Shown: positions 1 through 7,309 of the stretch, one piece after another
How positions within the stretch are numbered: the first letter of the stretch is position 1
Layout of the letters: every line of letters begins with the position of its first letter
Assembly: GCA_018398765.1 (NCBI GenBank)
Contig: JAHBMJ010002983.1
Location: forward strand, 1-14,214
Direction: 5' to 3'
DNA: 14,214 bases
Source: Chromera velia
Taxonomy: Eukaryota > Sar > Chromeraceae
Made by a program: the position numbers and the translations under genes
Notes under the pieces: generated by a model
Told to the model about the DNA's origin: nothing
Seen by the model: the letters and a program-made list of their open reading frames with translations, nothing else
The model's database searches: none

Positions 1-3
1 TGT

Positions 4-40
<37 letters not shown>
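1..40. repeat. (TG)n microsatellite
   Basis: The first 40 bases are TG dinucleotides with a single interruption (a doubled T near position 10). The tract runs directly into a T/C-rich stretch (41-110) that could be the polypyrimidine tract of the acceptor at 114. It touches the window edge, so its full length is unknown. Confidence 0.95.
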
Positions 41-41
<1 letters not shown>

Positions 42-114
42 TTTTTCTTCTCCTTCTTTTTTTTCTTTTGTTTCCCTTTTATTTCTTTTCCTTTCTTGTT
101 TGCTTTCTTTGCAG

Positions 115-188
115 CTGACGAAGTCGGGTCGCTTTGACGGTGCTTCTCAGCTCGGACCCTTCCGTGCACTCTGGACTTCACTAGCCAG
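115..188 (+). CDS. candidate internal exon of an unidentified host gene
   Basis: A 70-base T/C-rich tract ends in TTTGCAG (acceptor at 113-114). A 74-base segment follows and ends in CAG|GTAAGT, an ideal donor at 189. Only one frame is open through it, starting in phase 0 and leaving two bases over; the peptide begins LTKSGRFDGA. The other two frames hit stops. If the next acceptor is the pyrimidine-preceded GCCAG at 244-245, the frame stops at a TAG within 19 bases. If it is the weaker CAG-like site at 271-272, a 66-base open exon with a GTAATT donor (339) could follow. No family is recognised. The splice-site pair is the main support. A UTR exon or a chance match is possible. Confidence 0.35.
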
Positions 189-378
189 GTAAGTTGGGAA
201 TGAACGTGCACATTCATTCTCTCCTTCCTCTGTTCTGCTTGCCAGGGCTTGCGTCTTCATGTAGGTGGCCAGCCTTCAATCCGACACCCTGCGACTCTGT
301 TGCTTCACGAATGAGAGGCCATTCCTCCTCTGGTTCAGGTAATTCCCCCACCCACCGATGCAATGGGCATGTTGCTGT

Positions 379-490
379 GCTCGGCATTTCTGAGCTTGCT
401 TGTGCGCTCGGCAGTTCTGAGCTCTTCCGTTATCCACTCCGAGTCGGCATTTCTGAGCTCTTCCTTTCTCCTTGCTCGGCATTTCTGAGC
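379..490 (+). repeat. cluster of four 17-bp hairpin-forming repeats
   Basis: The consensus is GCTCGGCATTTCTGAGC. Copies lie at 379-395 (exact), 406-422 (one change, CATTT to CAGTT), 442-458 (first two bases differ) and 474-490 (exact). A fifth exact copy lies alone at 1006-1022. The arms GCTCGG and CTGAGC with one G-T wobble can pair as a 6-bp stem with a 5-base loop. The internal change in copy 2 falls in the loop and leaves the stem intact. Start-to-start spacing in the cluster is 27, 36 and 32 bases, so this is a dispersed rather than a strict tandem repeat. Function unknown. Confidence 0.8.
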
Positions 491-495
491 GTTTT

Positions 496-540
496 CCCCC
501 CCCCCACTCCCCCCCGTTCCCCTGCTCCATCCCCCCCCTG
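496..540 (+). repeat. poly-C rich low-complexity tract
   Basis: This holds C10 at 496-505, C7 at 509-515 and C8 at 531-538, separated by a few other bases. The minus strand is correspondingly G-run rich and could form G-quadruplex-like structures. It lies directly after the fourth hairpin repeat. Confidence 0.8.
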
Positions 541-829
541 CCCCTTCCCGCCTGAACCGGCCTTCCCTCACCGTGTCGCAACCGAGAAGCGATTTGGAGC
601 AACTCATCAAGCAGAGTGGATAGTGTGGCTGTCGCAGCTCTTCCTTCCAACGGTCTACCTTTCCCCCCGGGACTATCTGTCTGGGTGTTTCGCTGATGTT
701 TGCTGGTTTGTGTGTTTGTGGGTGTCTTCCTATCTGCTTCTGTCTACCTATCCCTTGGGGTTTCTATCTACACAGCCTTTTGTATGGAGCACATCGTACC
801 CTTGCTTTAATCCCCTGAGTGAAGTGAGG

Positions 830-882
830 GGTTGCGCCCCTGTTCAGCATCACTCCATACCGATATGAGCGGTTGCGCCCCT
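830..882 (+). repeat. direct repeat GGTTGCGCCCCT, two copies
   Basis: Identical 12-mers lie at 830-841 and 871-882, 41 bases apart. The first sits in AGGGGTTGCGCCCCT, whose ends AGGGG and CCCCT are complementary and can form a short hairpin; in the second copy the left arm is changed. Function unknown. Confidence 0.7.
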
Positions 883-1005
883 ACACACCAGCCCCCTTAC
901 CCCCCTTTCCCCATCCCTTCCCTTTCCCAGAGCAGGTATTGGTTCATCTGCCCCCCAGAGTGTCACGGTTTCCCCCCCCAGATTGAATGTGTGTGAGATT
1001 TGCTT

Positions 1006-1022
1006 GCTCGGCATTTCTGAGC
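1006..1022 (+). repeat. fifth, isolated copy of the GCTCGGCATTTCTGAGC repeat
   Basis: This is identical to the copies at 379-395 and 474-490 but lies more than 500 bases away. It sits just after a C8 run and TGTGTGAG sequence. Its presence outside the cluster suggests the word recurs in this genome rather than having arisen by local slippage alone. Confidence 0.75.
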
Positions 1023-1780
1023 TTGGGTGCTTGGTTTGTTTATGTGGAGCTGCTACCTTCGTCAAGGGATGGTGCTTTGCTGCTTTCTCTTCTTTCTTCT
1101 GCTTGTTGTCTAGCTCTGCTTTGTGTGTAGTTGTGTGATGTTCGTGTATGTGTGGCTGTTTGTGTTGCCGGTCATGACTGTGCGGTGTGCTCTGTATCTG
1201 GGTGTGATCGTTGCGATGCCAGTGTGTTTCTCTGCGGTGTATATGCGTGTGTGTGTGCTTGTGTGGTTGTAGTGGATATGTGTTGTTCGCGCGTGTTTGC
1301 TGGTTTGAAAATGTCCTAGACGTGCCATAAATTTATTACTTATGATCAAGTTTTTGTACTGTCGCTCTCGCGTGCAGGTGTTCTAATCGAGTTATTCCCG
1401 TGCGTTTCCGTACGGTAGTTGGGCTCAGTGGAGATCACTGCTGGGCTGGCGCTGTCGATCGCCTTCTGTCAGTCAATGCTCGCTGTTTTGGTCCTTCGAA
1501 AGTGTTCGATCATGGATTAAACATGCGCAGGCGCTTTGTCGCCGGTCATTTATACATTGAGCATTTATGCATTCATTCGCTCAGTCGTCCATGTATTCAT
1601 TGATCGCCATTCGTGCCTTCTCACATGTATTTCGACTATTCTATTTCGCGCGTCCCTATCGGACCTGCTGCATGCTTAGTGTTAAGTTCATGTAACATCT
1701 GACGTCGTTCCTTTCTACTTCCCGACCCTCTCCCAGTGCATCCCCTTCCCCAATTCCCGCATATTTCCTTTCTCGCCCTA

Positions 1781-1831
1781 TTCTCTTTTCTTCCCCCCCT
1801 CTTCCCTTCCCCCTTCCCCTTCTTTCTTTTC
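1781..1831 (-). promoter_or_regulatory. candidate polypurine tract of the retrotransposon
   Basis: There are 51 uninterrupted pyrimidines on the + strand, so 51 uninterrupted purines on the element's coding strand. The run begins 8 bases after the end of the chromodomain ORF stop codon at 1840-1842. In Ty3/gypsy elements the polypurine tract that primes plus-strand DNA synthesis lies just upstream of the 3' LTR, which fits this position. It is longer than typical tracts, and the general purine bias of this element could also explain it. No 3' LTR edge could be recognised beyond it. Confidence 0.45.
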
Positions 1832-1839
1832 ATCTTGCT

Positions 1840-2745
1840 TCAATCGTGCTCTTCCTCTCTTCGGAAGGGCTCGCATTGCTTTTTTTCGTATTCTTCGACT
1901 AAACGAGGACAATTCATCTTGGATTCTTTCGTCCATGCAGGTCTGCGGTAGTTCAGGTACCGCAATAGGTACTCCAATTTTCCGTCTTTTTTCCTCTTCC
2001 CAATGACTTCTTCTACTTCAAAGTCTTCCTCATTCTGATCGTCCTCTTCCTCCTCCTCAGGGTCGAGCTTTCCTTCGATGAATTTCCTCTCGAGTTCTTC
2101 ACTTTTTTCCGCGTCTCGACAAAGGTACGGCGCTAGTCTCGATCGATTCACAGTGTCTGTTCTCTGGCTGCCTACTCTCTTTATTTGCGCGGTTCCGTTT
2201 GGTCTCAGTGGGTCCATGAGCACCCATGGCCCATCCCACTTCGGTTCAAGAGCATGCGGGTTACTTCTCAACAAAAACATAAAATCGCCTTTCTTATATT
2301 CTCTGACTGCCTTCCCTCCTTCCTTTAACTTTCTGCGCATGCGTTGGACTGCAGCTTTCTGAAACAATGCGGAACGATCTGCATTCTCTCTCCGAATGTC
2401 CCCTAGGACCTGGACGTAGTCATTAGGTAAGATGGCTGTGTCTGACTCGAGGGAAGAGAGAAGGTGTAAGATGGAGTTGGGCCTGCGCCCATGTATGAAC
2501 TCGTACGGACTCATGCCGATCGAAGAGTGGAAAGAATGGTTGTGTGCCATTGCTGCGAAGCAAAGAAAATCGTCCCATTTGTCTATCTGTCGGTCGATGT
2601 ACATAGAGATCGTGTGCTTGATGTCTCGATGCATGCGTTCTATTCTTCCATTCGTCTGAGGGTGATAGGCTGTGCAACATATCCTTTTCATGCCGAGCAA
2701 ATTGTTCACGGCTTCTACGACAGGCTCAAAAAAATAATCTGAAAA
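1840..2745 (-). pseudogene. pol fragment: integrase C-terminus, GPF module and chromodomain
   Basis: This segment has no native start; it continues the integrase after a frame break. From position 2709 the 289-residue stretch begins with the third integrase motif, AYHPQTNGRIERMHR, which carries the catalytic Glu. The GPF-like module follows (KWDGPW near residues 157-162, ending in RSRLAPY). After it come a highly acidic linker (residues about 210-229) and a chromodomain (about 229-279, EVEEVIGKRKKDGKLEYLLR onward). In the expected aromatic cage positions I see F230, Tyr at the usual Trp position (LLRYLNY) and a following Tyr, so the cage is modified but still aromatic. The stop lies 8 bases before the purine run. 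Confidence 0.88.
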
Positions 2746-3536
2746 TTCGAGCCTCGATCACTCATCAGTTTTGCCGGTGGTCCCCATCTGCATATGACTT
2801 CTTGAACCAATGCACGTGCGACCGTCACTCCTTTCATGTTCTGCAGTGGAACGAGCTGAACATATCGTGAAGCCAGATCGATGACTGAGAGGATGCACAT
2901 GTTTCCATTCTCTGTGTGGGGCAAGGGCCCTACACAGTTGATGGCAAAACTAGTCAGCGGCTCATCCGTTATGACTTGTGCATCGAATGCTCCTTTCTCT
3001 GCCTGTTTCTTTCTCTCCTGACACTTTCTGCACGTCAATACATGTTTCTTCACATCAGACTGAAGAGAAGGCCAGAAAAATCGTTCGGACAGTGAGTGGA
3101 TGGTCTTATGGATGCCGCAGTGTCCGGACAGTAGATGATCGTGTGCCGCATGGAGCAGTGTCTTTCTGGGGGATGCGGGTACTGCAACGAGAAAGCGAGC
3201 TCCCTTTGCATGGCTATTTGCAGTTGGCAAGATTCTTATCAAGAGCCCATCATGCATCGTGTATAGAGGCTCTTGTGCAAACATCCTGGCTTTCTCGTTG
3301 TGTGTGATGCCTTCGGGAAGTTCTCTCCCTTCGAGCATGTCGATCATTCTACTCATCTCTCTGTCTTTTCTCTGTTCCGTTTTTAAATCCTCGTGCGAAA
3401 GTGGTGCACAAATCATTTCTGCTGGCGGCTTGGCTACTTGGGTGCTCTGTTTTGCTTCCTCTTTTCTTTCCTTCTCATGCTTTTCTTCCTTCCTTCTTTT
3501 GGCTTGCAGGGTTTCCTCATCAACCGATCCTTCTTT
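2745..3536 (-). pseudogene. pol fragment: integrase zinc finger and catalytic core (part)
   Basis: This open segment follows the TAG at 3537. It starts with a charged linker rich in Glu and Lys. The HX4H (HLLSGH) and CX2C (CRKC) ligands of the integrase zinc domain come next, with the family's KT and FFWP landmarks between them. The core continues with INCVGPLP, ILSVIDLASRYVQ and the second catalytic motif SDRGSNF. In gypsy integrases the residue before CVGPLP-like sequence is normally the first catalytic Asp; here it is Asn (codon AAC), so the active site is expected to be dead. In this frame the sequence runs to a stop at 2715, but conserved integrase sequence resumes in another frame just after SDRGSNF, beside a T7 run on the coding strand. 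Confidence 0.88.
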
Positions 3537-3539
3537 CTA

Positions 3540-3887
3540 TCTTCCGGAGTCCTTCACATTCTTCTCTTCGTCTGCCTTCTCCTTTCCTTTCTCTGCTTCG
3601 GCTTGTCTCAATGCCTCTTCTCACTTCCTCTTCCTTGTCATCACCCCTGCGACGACTATTTCCTGGTCAGTGTGATCGTTAGGAGTTGGAGGGGGATAGT
3701 GATCAGAGACGAAAGGAGGTCGAGTCAAACTGTCTGCATCGATGTGGTTCCGACCGGGTCGGTGGATGACTTCAAAATCATAAATCGAAAGGCGCAACGA
3801 CCATCTCATCAATCTGGGTGAAGTGTCACGCTGGCTTTTGATCCACTGCAAACTTCTGTGATCCGTAATAATCGTGAATTTCCTTCC
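3540..3887 (-). pseudogene. pol fragment: RNase H C-terminal half and linker
   Basis: This follows the TAG at 3888. It reads GRKFTIITDHRSLQW, the third-Asp region of gypsy RNase H. VIHRPGRNHIDADSLTR follows, matching the conserved end of the domain (usually RPG-N-ADALSR). After a TGA at 3621-3623 the same frame continues as a Lys/Glu-rich, coiled-coil-like linker up to the TAG at 3537-3539. The motif continues directly from the preceding fragment with one codon lost to the stop. Confidence 0.85.
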
Positions 3888-3890
3888 CTA

Positions 3891-4328
3891 GAGAAACCCC
3901 TTGAAAGTCTCAACTCCCCAAACCAATCCCACTCCCTCTTGTTCAGATATGCAATAACGCGATTCGATCTCACTCAATTTTCTGCTTGCAAACGCAATCG
4001 GTCTTTCTTCTCCCTCTACTTCTTGTGCGAGAATTGCACTAACTGCATTCCCGGACACACTCGCATCTGTTTTCAGGATGAAGGGCAGGGAAAAGTCAGG
4101 GTGCGCAAGGACTGGTGCAGATGCCAAGTTTTCTTTCAGTTTTGCATATGCCTGTCTCTGTGGCTCCTCGAAGTGCCATCTCGTTTTCTTTGACAACAAG
4201 TCATACAATGGGGCACTGATCTCCGTAAAACGATCAATAAATTTTCGGTGCCATCCGATCATTCCCAAGAATCTCTTCAATTCCTTTGCATTCTTTGGTT
4301 CAACTGCCTGCAGGACAGCCTCGACTTT
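3891..4328 (-). pseudogene. pol fragment: RT connection region and RNase H N-terminal half
   Basis: This open segment lies between the TAGs at 4329 and 3888. It contains the thumb/connection landmark FLGMIGWHRKFI, then YDLLSKKT. The RNase H start follows, with the first Asp in LKTDASVSGNAVSAILAQ and the Glu in the ISEQEGVGLVW region. RPIAFASRKLS is the strongly conserved gypsy RNase H segment. The domain order is normal for Ty3/gypsy. Confidence 0.88.
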
Positions 4329-4331
4329 CTA

Positions 4332-4715
4332 TGTCGATGGCTTGATTCCTTCAGGTGTGACTTCATGGCCCAGGTACGTCAATTCACGCATCGCGAATTT
4401 GCACTTCTGGATCGAAATTTTGACGCCAGAAGCGGCCATTCTTTCGAACACCTTTCTCATGTTACTCAGATGGGTATCAAAATCTTTACTCGAAATGATG
4501 CAATCGTCAACGAAAGCCATAGCGCAAACGTTCAGCAGTCCCTGTAGCATGGAGTCAACTGCTCGCTGGAAATAGCTAGATGCGTTGCTCAGGCCGAAGG
4601 GCAGTTTGACGAAGGTGAATTGCGCTCGATCGGGTACGACAAAAGCAAGTTTCGGTTGGTCTTCCTTCTTTATTGGTATTTGCATGAATCCAGAAATCAA
4701 ATCAATCGCTGTGTG
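4332..4715 (-). pseudogene. pol fragment: reverse transcriptase palm
   Basis: This follows the TGA at 4716-4718 in the same frame. It begins HTAIDLISGFMQI, which contains the first catalytic Asp (DL-SG motif), and continues with KLPFGLSNASSYFQ. The catalytic box is FVDDCIIS (family consensus F/YxDD), so both of its Asp residues survive. YLGHEVTPEGIKPS marks the palm-thumb junction, after which the TAG at 4329-4331 interrupts. The polymerase motifs themselves look undamaged apart from the flanking stops. Confidence 0.9.
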
Positions 4716-4718
4716 TCA

Positions 4719-6806
4719 GGTCGTGCCTCTCAGCCTGTGCAACATCCCATCCATGTTTGGGAGTGGATATCTGTCCCTACGCAGGATTTCGTTTAATTTC
4801 CGCATGTCCATGCACAGGCGGAGTTTTCCATTTGGCTTCCGTGCACAGACGAGGGGTGCCCTCCATGGCGATGCACAAGGTACGATGATGCCTACTTCCA
4901 ACCACTGATCAATTGTTTCGTTCACTTCTTCCTTCAATGCATGTGGGATCGGTCGCGGTCGAACGAAAATCGGTCCCAACCCCTGCGTGTCTATCTCTGC
5001 CTCGACCCCTTTGAACGTCCCCCAATCTGTTTTTGTTGGATGCAAGCAGGTGAATTCGAGAAGCAAGTTCCTCACTGCCGCTCTCTGGACCTCTGTCAGG
5101 TGAGGGCTGCTTTCGAGGGCCTTGTCGATGTCTTCCTCTGCTTTTTTCCTTTGCTGTTCATTCTCTTCTCTTTCCTTCTCAGTCAAGCCATCCTTTTGTT
5201 CCTTTGCCTGTACGGTTGCTACTCTCTTTCTTTCTTCCTCTGCCTTCTTTTCCAGTTCGGGGTCAGTCACGTGTATTGTCACTCGCGCAACCTTCAGGTG
5301 GGGAGGGAGAGAGACTCCGCGATCTGATGCATTAATCACGAGCACGCTCACGCATCTGTCTTGTACTTCACACACCGAATTTCCAATGACGATCCCTGCA
5401 GGAAAGGTACCTTCACAGGGTTTGACGTGCACCGTTGACCCATTCGGAATGTGACAGGTCGGAGGCAGTGAGAGAGACAGATGGGTCAGGTTCCTTCCTG
5501 GTAGGTTTTCTTTTCGTGCCGTTGCTACTGTCACTGGTCGAAGGCGGTGAGCCTTCTCTAAATCAACCATGGGTGTCAAAGGAATCGTTGCTACTTCCTT
5601 TTCTGAGTGTTTGTTGTCTTTCATTTTCAGTCTGTCTGGTTGGAAAAGCCAGGCGTCTACGTTTCGATCGAGCCAGTCTTTTCTGAGGATCATAGTGTTT
5701 TTCAGAGAGTCAGAAATATAGAAGGAATGCCTACGCTTTCCTCCCAGGAAAAATGATAGAGAAACGATGCCTTCATTTGAAATTTCACTCCCCTCTTCTC
5801 CACTGATGGACACGTTGGATGGATTTTCCTTCAACGATGGGTTCAAATAGCGCAGTTGTTTCCACAACTGCCCATTAATGAGACTTATCTCTGCCCCTGA
5901 ATCGAGTAATGCAGGTGCGTGCACGGAATTCTCGAGGTACACGGCAACACCTGCCGTTCTTGTGATTTTCACGTGAGCGACTTTCTTCTTCATTCTCTTT
6001 TCTCTCTTCTGTTTCTCTGCCTTTTTGAATGCCTTTTGCTTCTCTTTTACGTCTCTTCGTTTGGCGCGTTCATGCATGGTTCCTTTCTTCCGACACTGAG
6101 TCGCGCACTCCTGTTTTTCGAAGTACAGATGTTCGTCGAACTTGCTGAATCGCACCTGTTTTGTTCCTTCTTTTTGCTTGCTTTTCTTTGTCTGTCCATC
6201 TGATATTAATATGCCTACCTGTCCCCCCCCCCTTTTGGCTGTGCTTTCTTGGTCCATTGCCTTTCTGATTTCTGCCTCTCTACCCATCCCTTTCCCGTTC
6301 CCGTTCCCTGGCTCTTTCCGAGGTTTGCTGCTTTCCTCTTCTCTGTCGTCTCTTATCGAGATAACCGATCCTCGGTCAGAGTCCCCTTCCGTTTTCTGCT
6401 TTTCTGTCTCTGCCTCTCTACCCTTCCCAATCCCCGGGAGAACAGGAAAAAAGAATTTCGGCATGTTGTTGATTTCCGTTTGAGCCTGCACGTGACTGTT
6501 TCCCTCGACGTGCATTACCCCCCTTCCCGTTCCCGTTCCCCGACAGTCCATGCGGAAATCAGCAGCCTTGGGAGCACAGGAAGAAAACGGTCTTTCCTTA
6601 TCATCATTCACGCATGGAGGAGAAAGGGATGAAACACAAGGAAACGAAAAAGGAAAAAAGAATTTCACTTCATGCATTGTCCCATTGTCTCTGCTGCATG
6701 CAGAAGGGGTTGAGGAGATGGCCTGCGGGCACCCCTCCCCCGCAGGCCCTTCAGTGTTTTTGGCCTCTCTGCATGGGTGGGGTGATGTGTACGCGGTTCG
6801 CTTGGG
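4719..6806 (-). pseudogene. pol fragment: long basic N-terminal region, aspartic protease, RT fingers
   Basis: From the ATG at 6677 this is 653 codons, the longest surviving ORF. Residues 1-240 are low-complexity and charged, very rich in Lys, Arg and Glu (for example 160-235), and not a recognised domain. The retropepsin active site LLDSGAEISLI is at about 257-267. The second protease landmark, normally ILG-DWL, reads ILRKDWL (330-336), so its Gly is Arg (codon AGA). A Lys/Glu-rich spacer (475-520) precedes RT. Residues 571-653 hold RPRPIPHALKEEV, SPWRAPLVCARKPNGKLRLC and RYPLPNMDGML, the RT fingers. The frame ends at TGA 4716-4718 in the middle of RT. The frame is open upstream of the ATG to 6806, overlapping gag by about 55 bases. 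Confidence 0.9.
6720..6748 (-). promoter_or_regulatory. perfect 10-bp stem-loop directly after the gag stop: candidate recoding signal
   Basis: GGCCTGCGGG (6720-6729) and CCCGCAGGCC (6739-6748) are perfect reverse complements around a 9-base loop, with nine G-C pairs and one A-T. On the coding strand the stem starts 2 bases after the gag UGA (6751-6753). Pol is open in the +1 frame across this point. A UGA followed closely by a 3' structure with a +1 frame change is the layout of antizyme +1 frameshifting, and retroelements commonly use recoding at this junction. The stem is directly seen; the role is inferred. Nearby gag is broken elsewhere, so any activity would be ancestral. Confidence 0.55.
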
Positions 6807-7309
6807 TCAGTGGAGGACCGTTGCGTGGTGTCTGTGGGAACAGAGGAGCTCTTCCCAGGAGGTGAGGAGGGGGGTTTTGCATGCGATTTCCCCCTCCCTG
6901 ATACTGTTTCTGCTGGTGTGCGTATGTCTGGCTGGTTACTTGTGGTCTATTCTGGGGATGATTGCCCCGGTTTGTGTATGAGCCTGTCTGTCTTCTCATG
7001 TTTTCGGGTGGTTTGGAGCATGCTCCCGCGATGTGTCCGGTTTGAAAACAACGAAAACAGACGCTTTCCGGTTTGATAGGACAACTTCCGTCAGGAAAGT
7101 GGCGGTGGTTTCCCTTGCAACGGATGCATGATGGATCGATAATACCTGTGTGTCTGTCTTGAGTCGGCGCTGAATAGTTCACTGCAGCTACGCTAGGGTT
7201 GGCGTTTCTGTAATCTTACGGTCCTGTGGCTGCATGCAGTGAGTCGTACGTGCCTAACACAGGTCCGAATGCTGTTGGAGCATGCGATGCCGGTGCATCG
7301 TATTGCTGG
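6751..7309 (-). pseudogene. gag fragment: nucleocapsid with two zinc knuckles
   Basis: This is the C-terminal part of gag, open from an ATG-less region near 7309, with one stop (TAA 7216-7218) and then 144 clean codons from 7182. SCIRCKGNHRHFPDGSCP is a variant knuckle (CX2C, His, then Cys after a longer spacer). CFRCFQTGHIAGAC is a classical CX2CX4HX4C knuckle. The tail is rich in Gln, Asn, Pro and Arg, as expected for RNA binding. The fragment is shifted one base relative to the capsid part upstream, with the break near a CAGA-type microsatellite at about 7321-7335. It ends in UGA at 6751-6753, immediately before the stem-loop. Confidence 0.85.

Larger units (their letters stand above)
189..1740. 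other. gene-poor T/C/G-rich spacer, probably intronic or intergenic
   Basis: I see no convincing gene here. The + strand is strongly depleted in A, with runs of C (496-505, 531-538, 972-979), GT-rich DNA (about 1117-1300) and pyrimidine-rich patches. The open frames are compositional by-products of this skew. It holds the two short repeat families listed separately. This is also where the 3' LTR of the minus-strand retrotransposon would be expected, but no sequence here was found repeated on the far side of the element. A CAG followed by GT near 1378 could be a chance splice-like site. Confidence 0.6.
1840..6806 (-). pseudogene. pol: pol polyprotein pseudogene (PR-RT-RH-IN-chromodomain)
   Basis: One reading frame runs from the end of a TGA at 6807-6809 down to the integrase core. 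It is interrupted by in-frame stops at 4716-4718 (TGA), 4329-4331 (TAG), 3888-3890 (TAG), 3621-3623 (TGA) and 3537-3539 (TAG). A frame break between about 2723 and 2745 then moves the last 290 codons into another frame. Conserved motifs continue smoothly across every stop in the same frame, so these are point mutations in a formerly continuous ORF, not domain boundaries. Indel damage is light compared with nonsense damage. The first in-frame ATG is at 6677, but the frame is open back to 6806, overlapping the end of gag. Entries below describe each open segment. Confidence 0.9.

Noticed and set aside
379-490. CRISPR-like array of short repeats
   Set aside because: The repeats are 17 bp with irregular 10-19 base gaps, and there is no cas gene. 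The context is eukaryotic.
194-868. 224-codon + strand ORF
   Set aside because: It is Ser/Pro/Leu/Phe low complexity generated by the T/C-rich skew and crosses poly-C tracts and the hairpin repeats. It has no protein-like conservation pattern.
3259-6632. Several + strand ORFs of 90-165 codons overlying the retrotransposon
   Set aside because: They are antisense shadows of pol, rich in Phe/Leu/Ser because the coding strand is purine-rich.
6751-6776. Classical -1 slippery heptamer before the gag stop
   Set aside because: CCAAAAAC near the stop does not fit X-XXY-YYZ in the gag frame, and pol lies in the +1, not the -1, frame.
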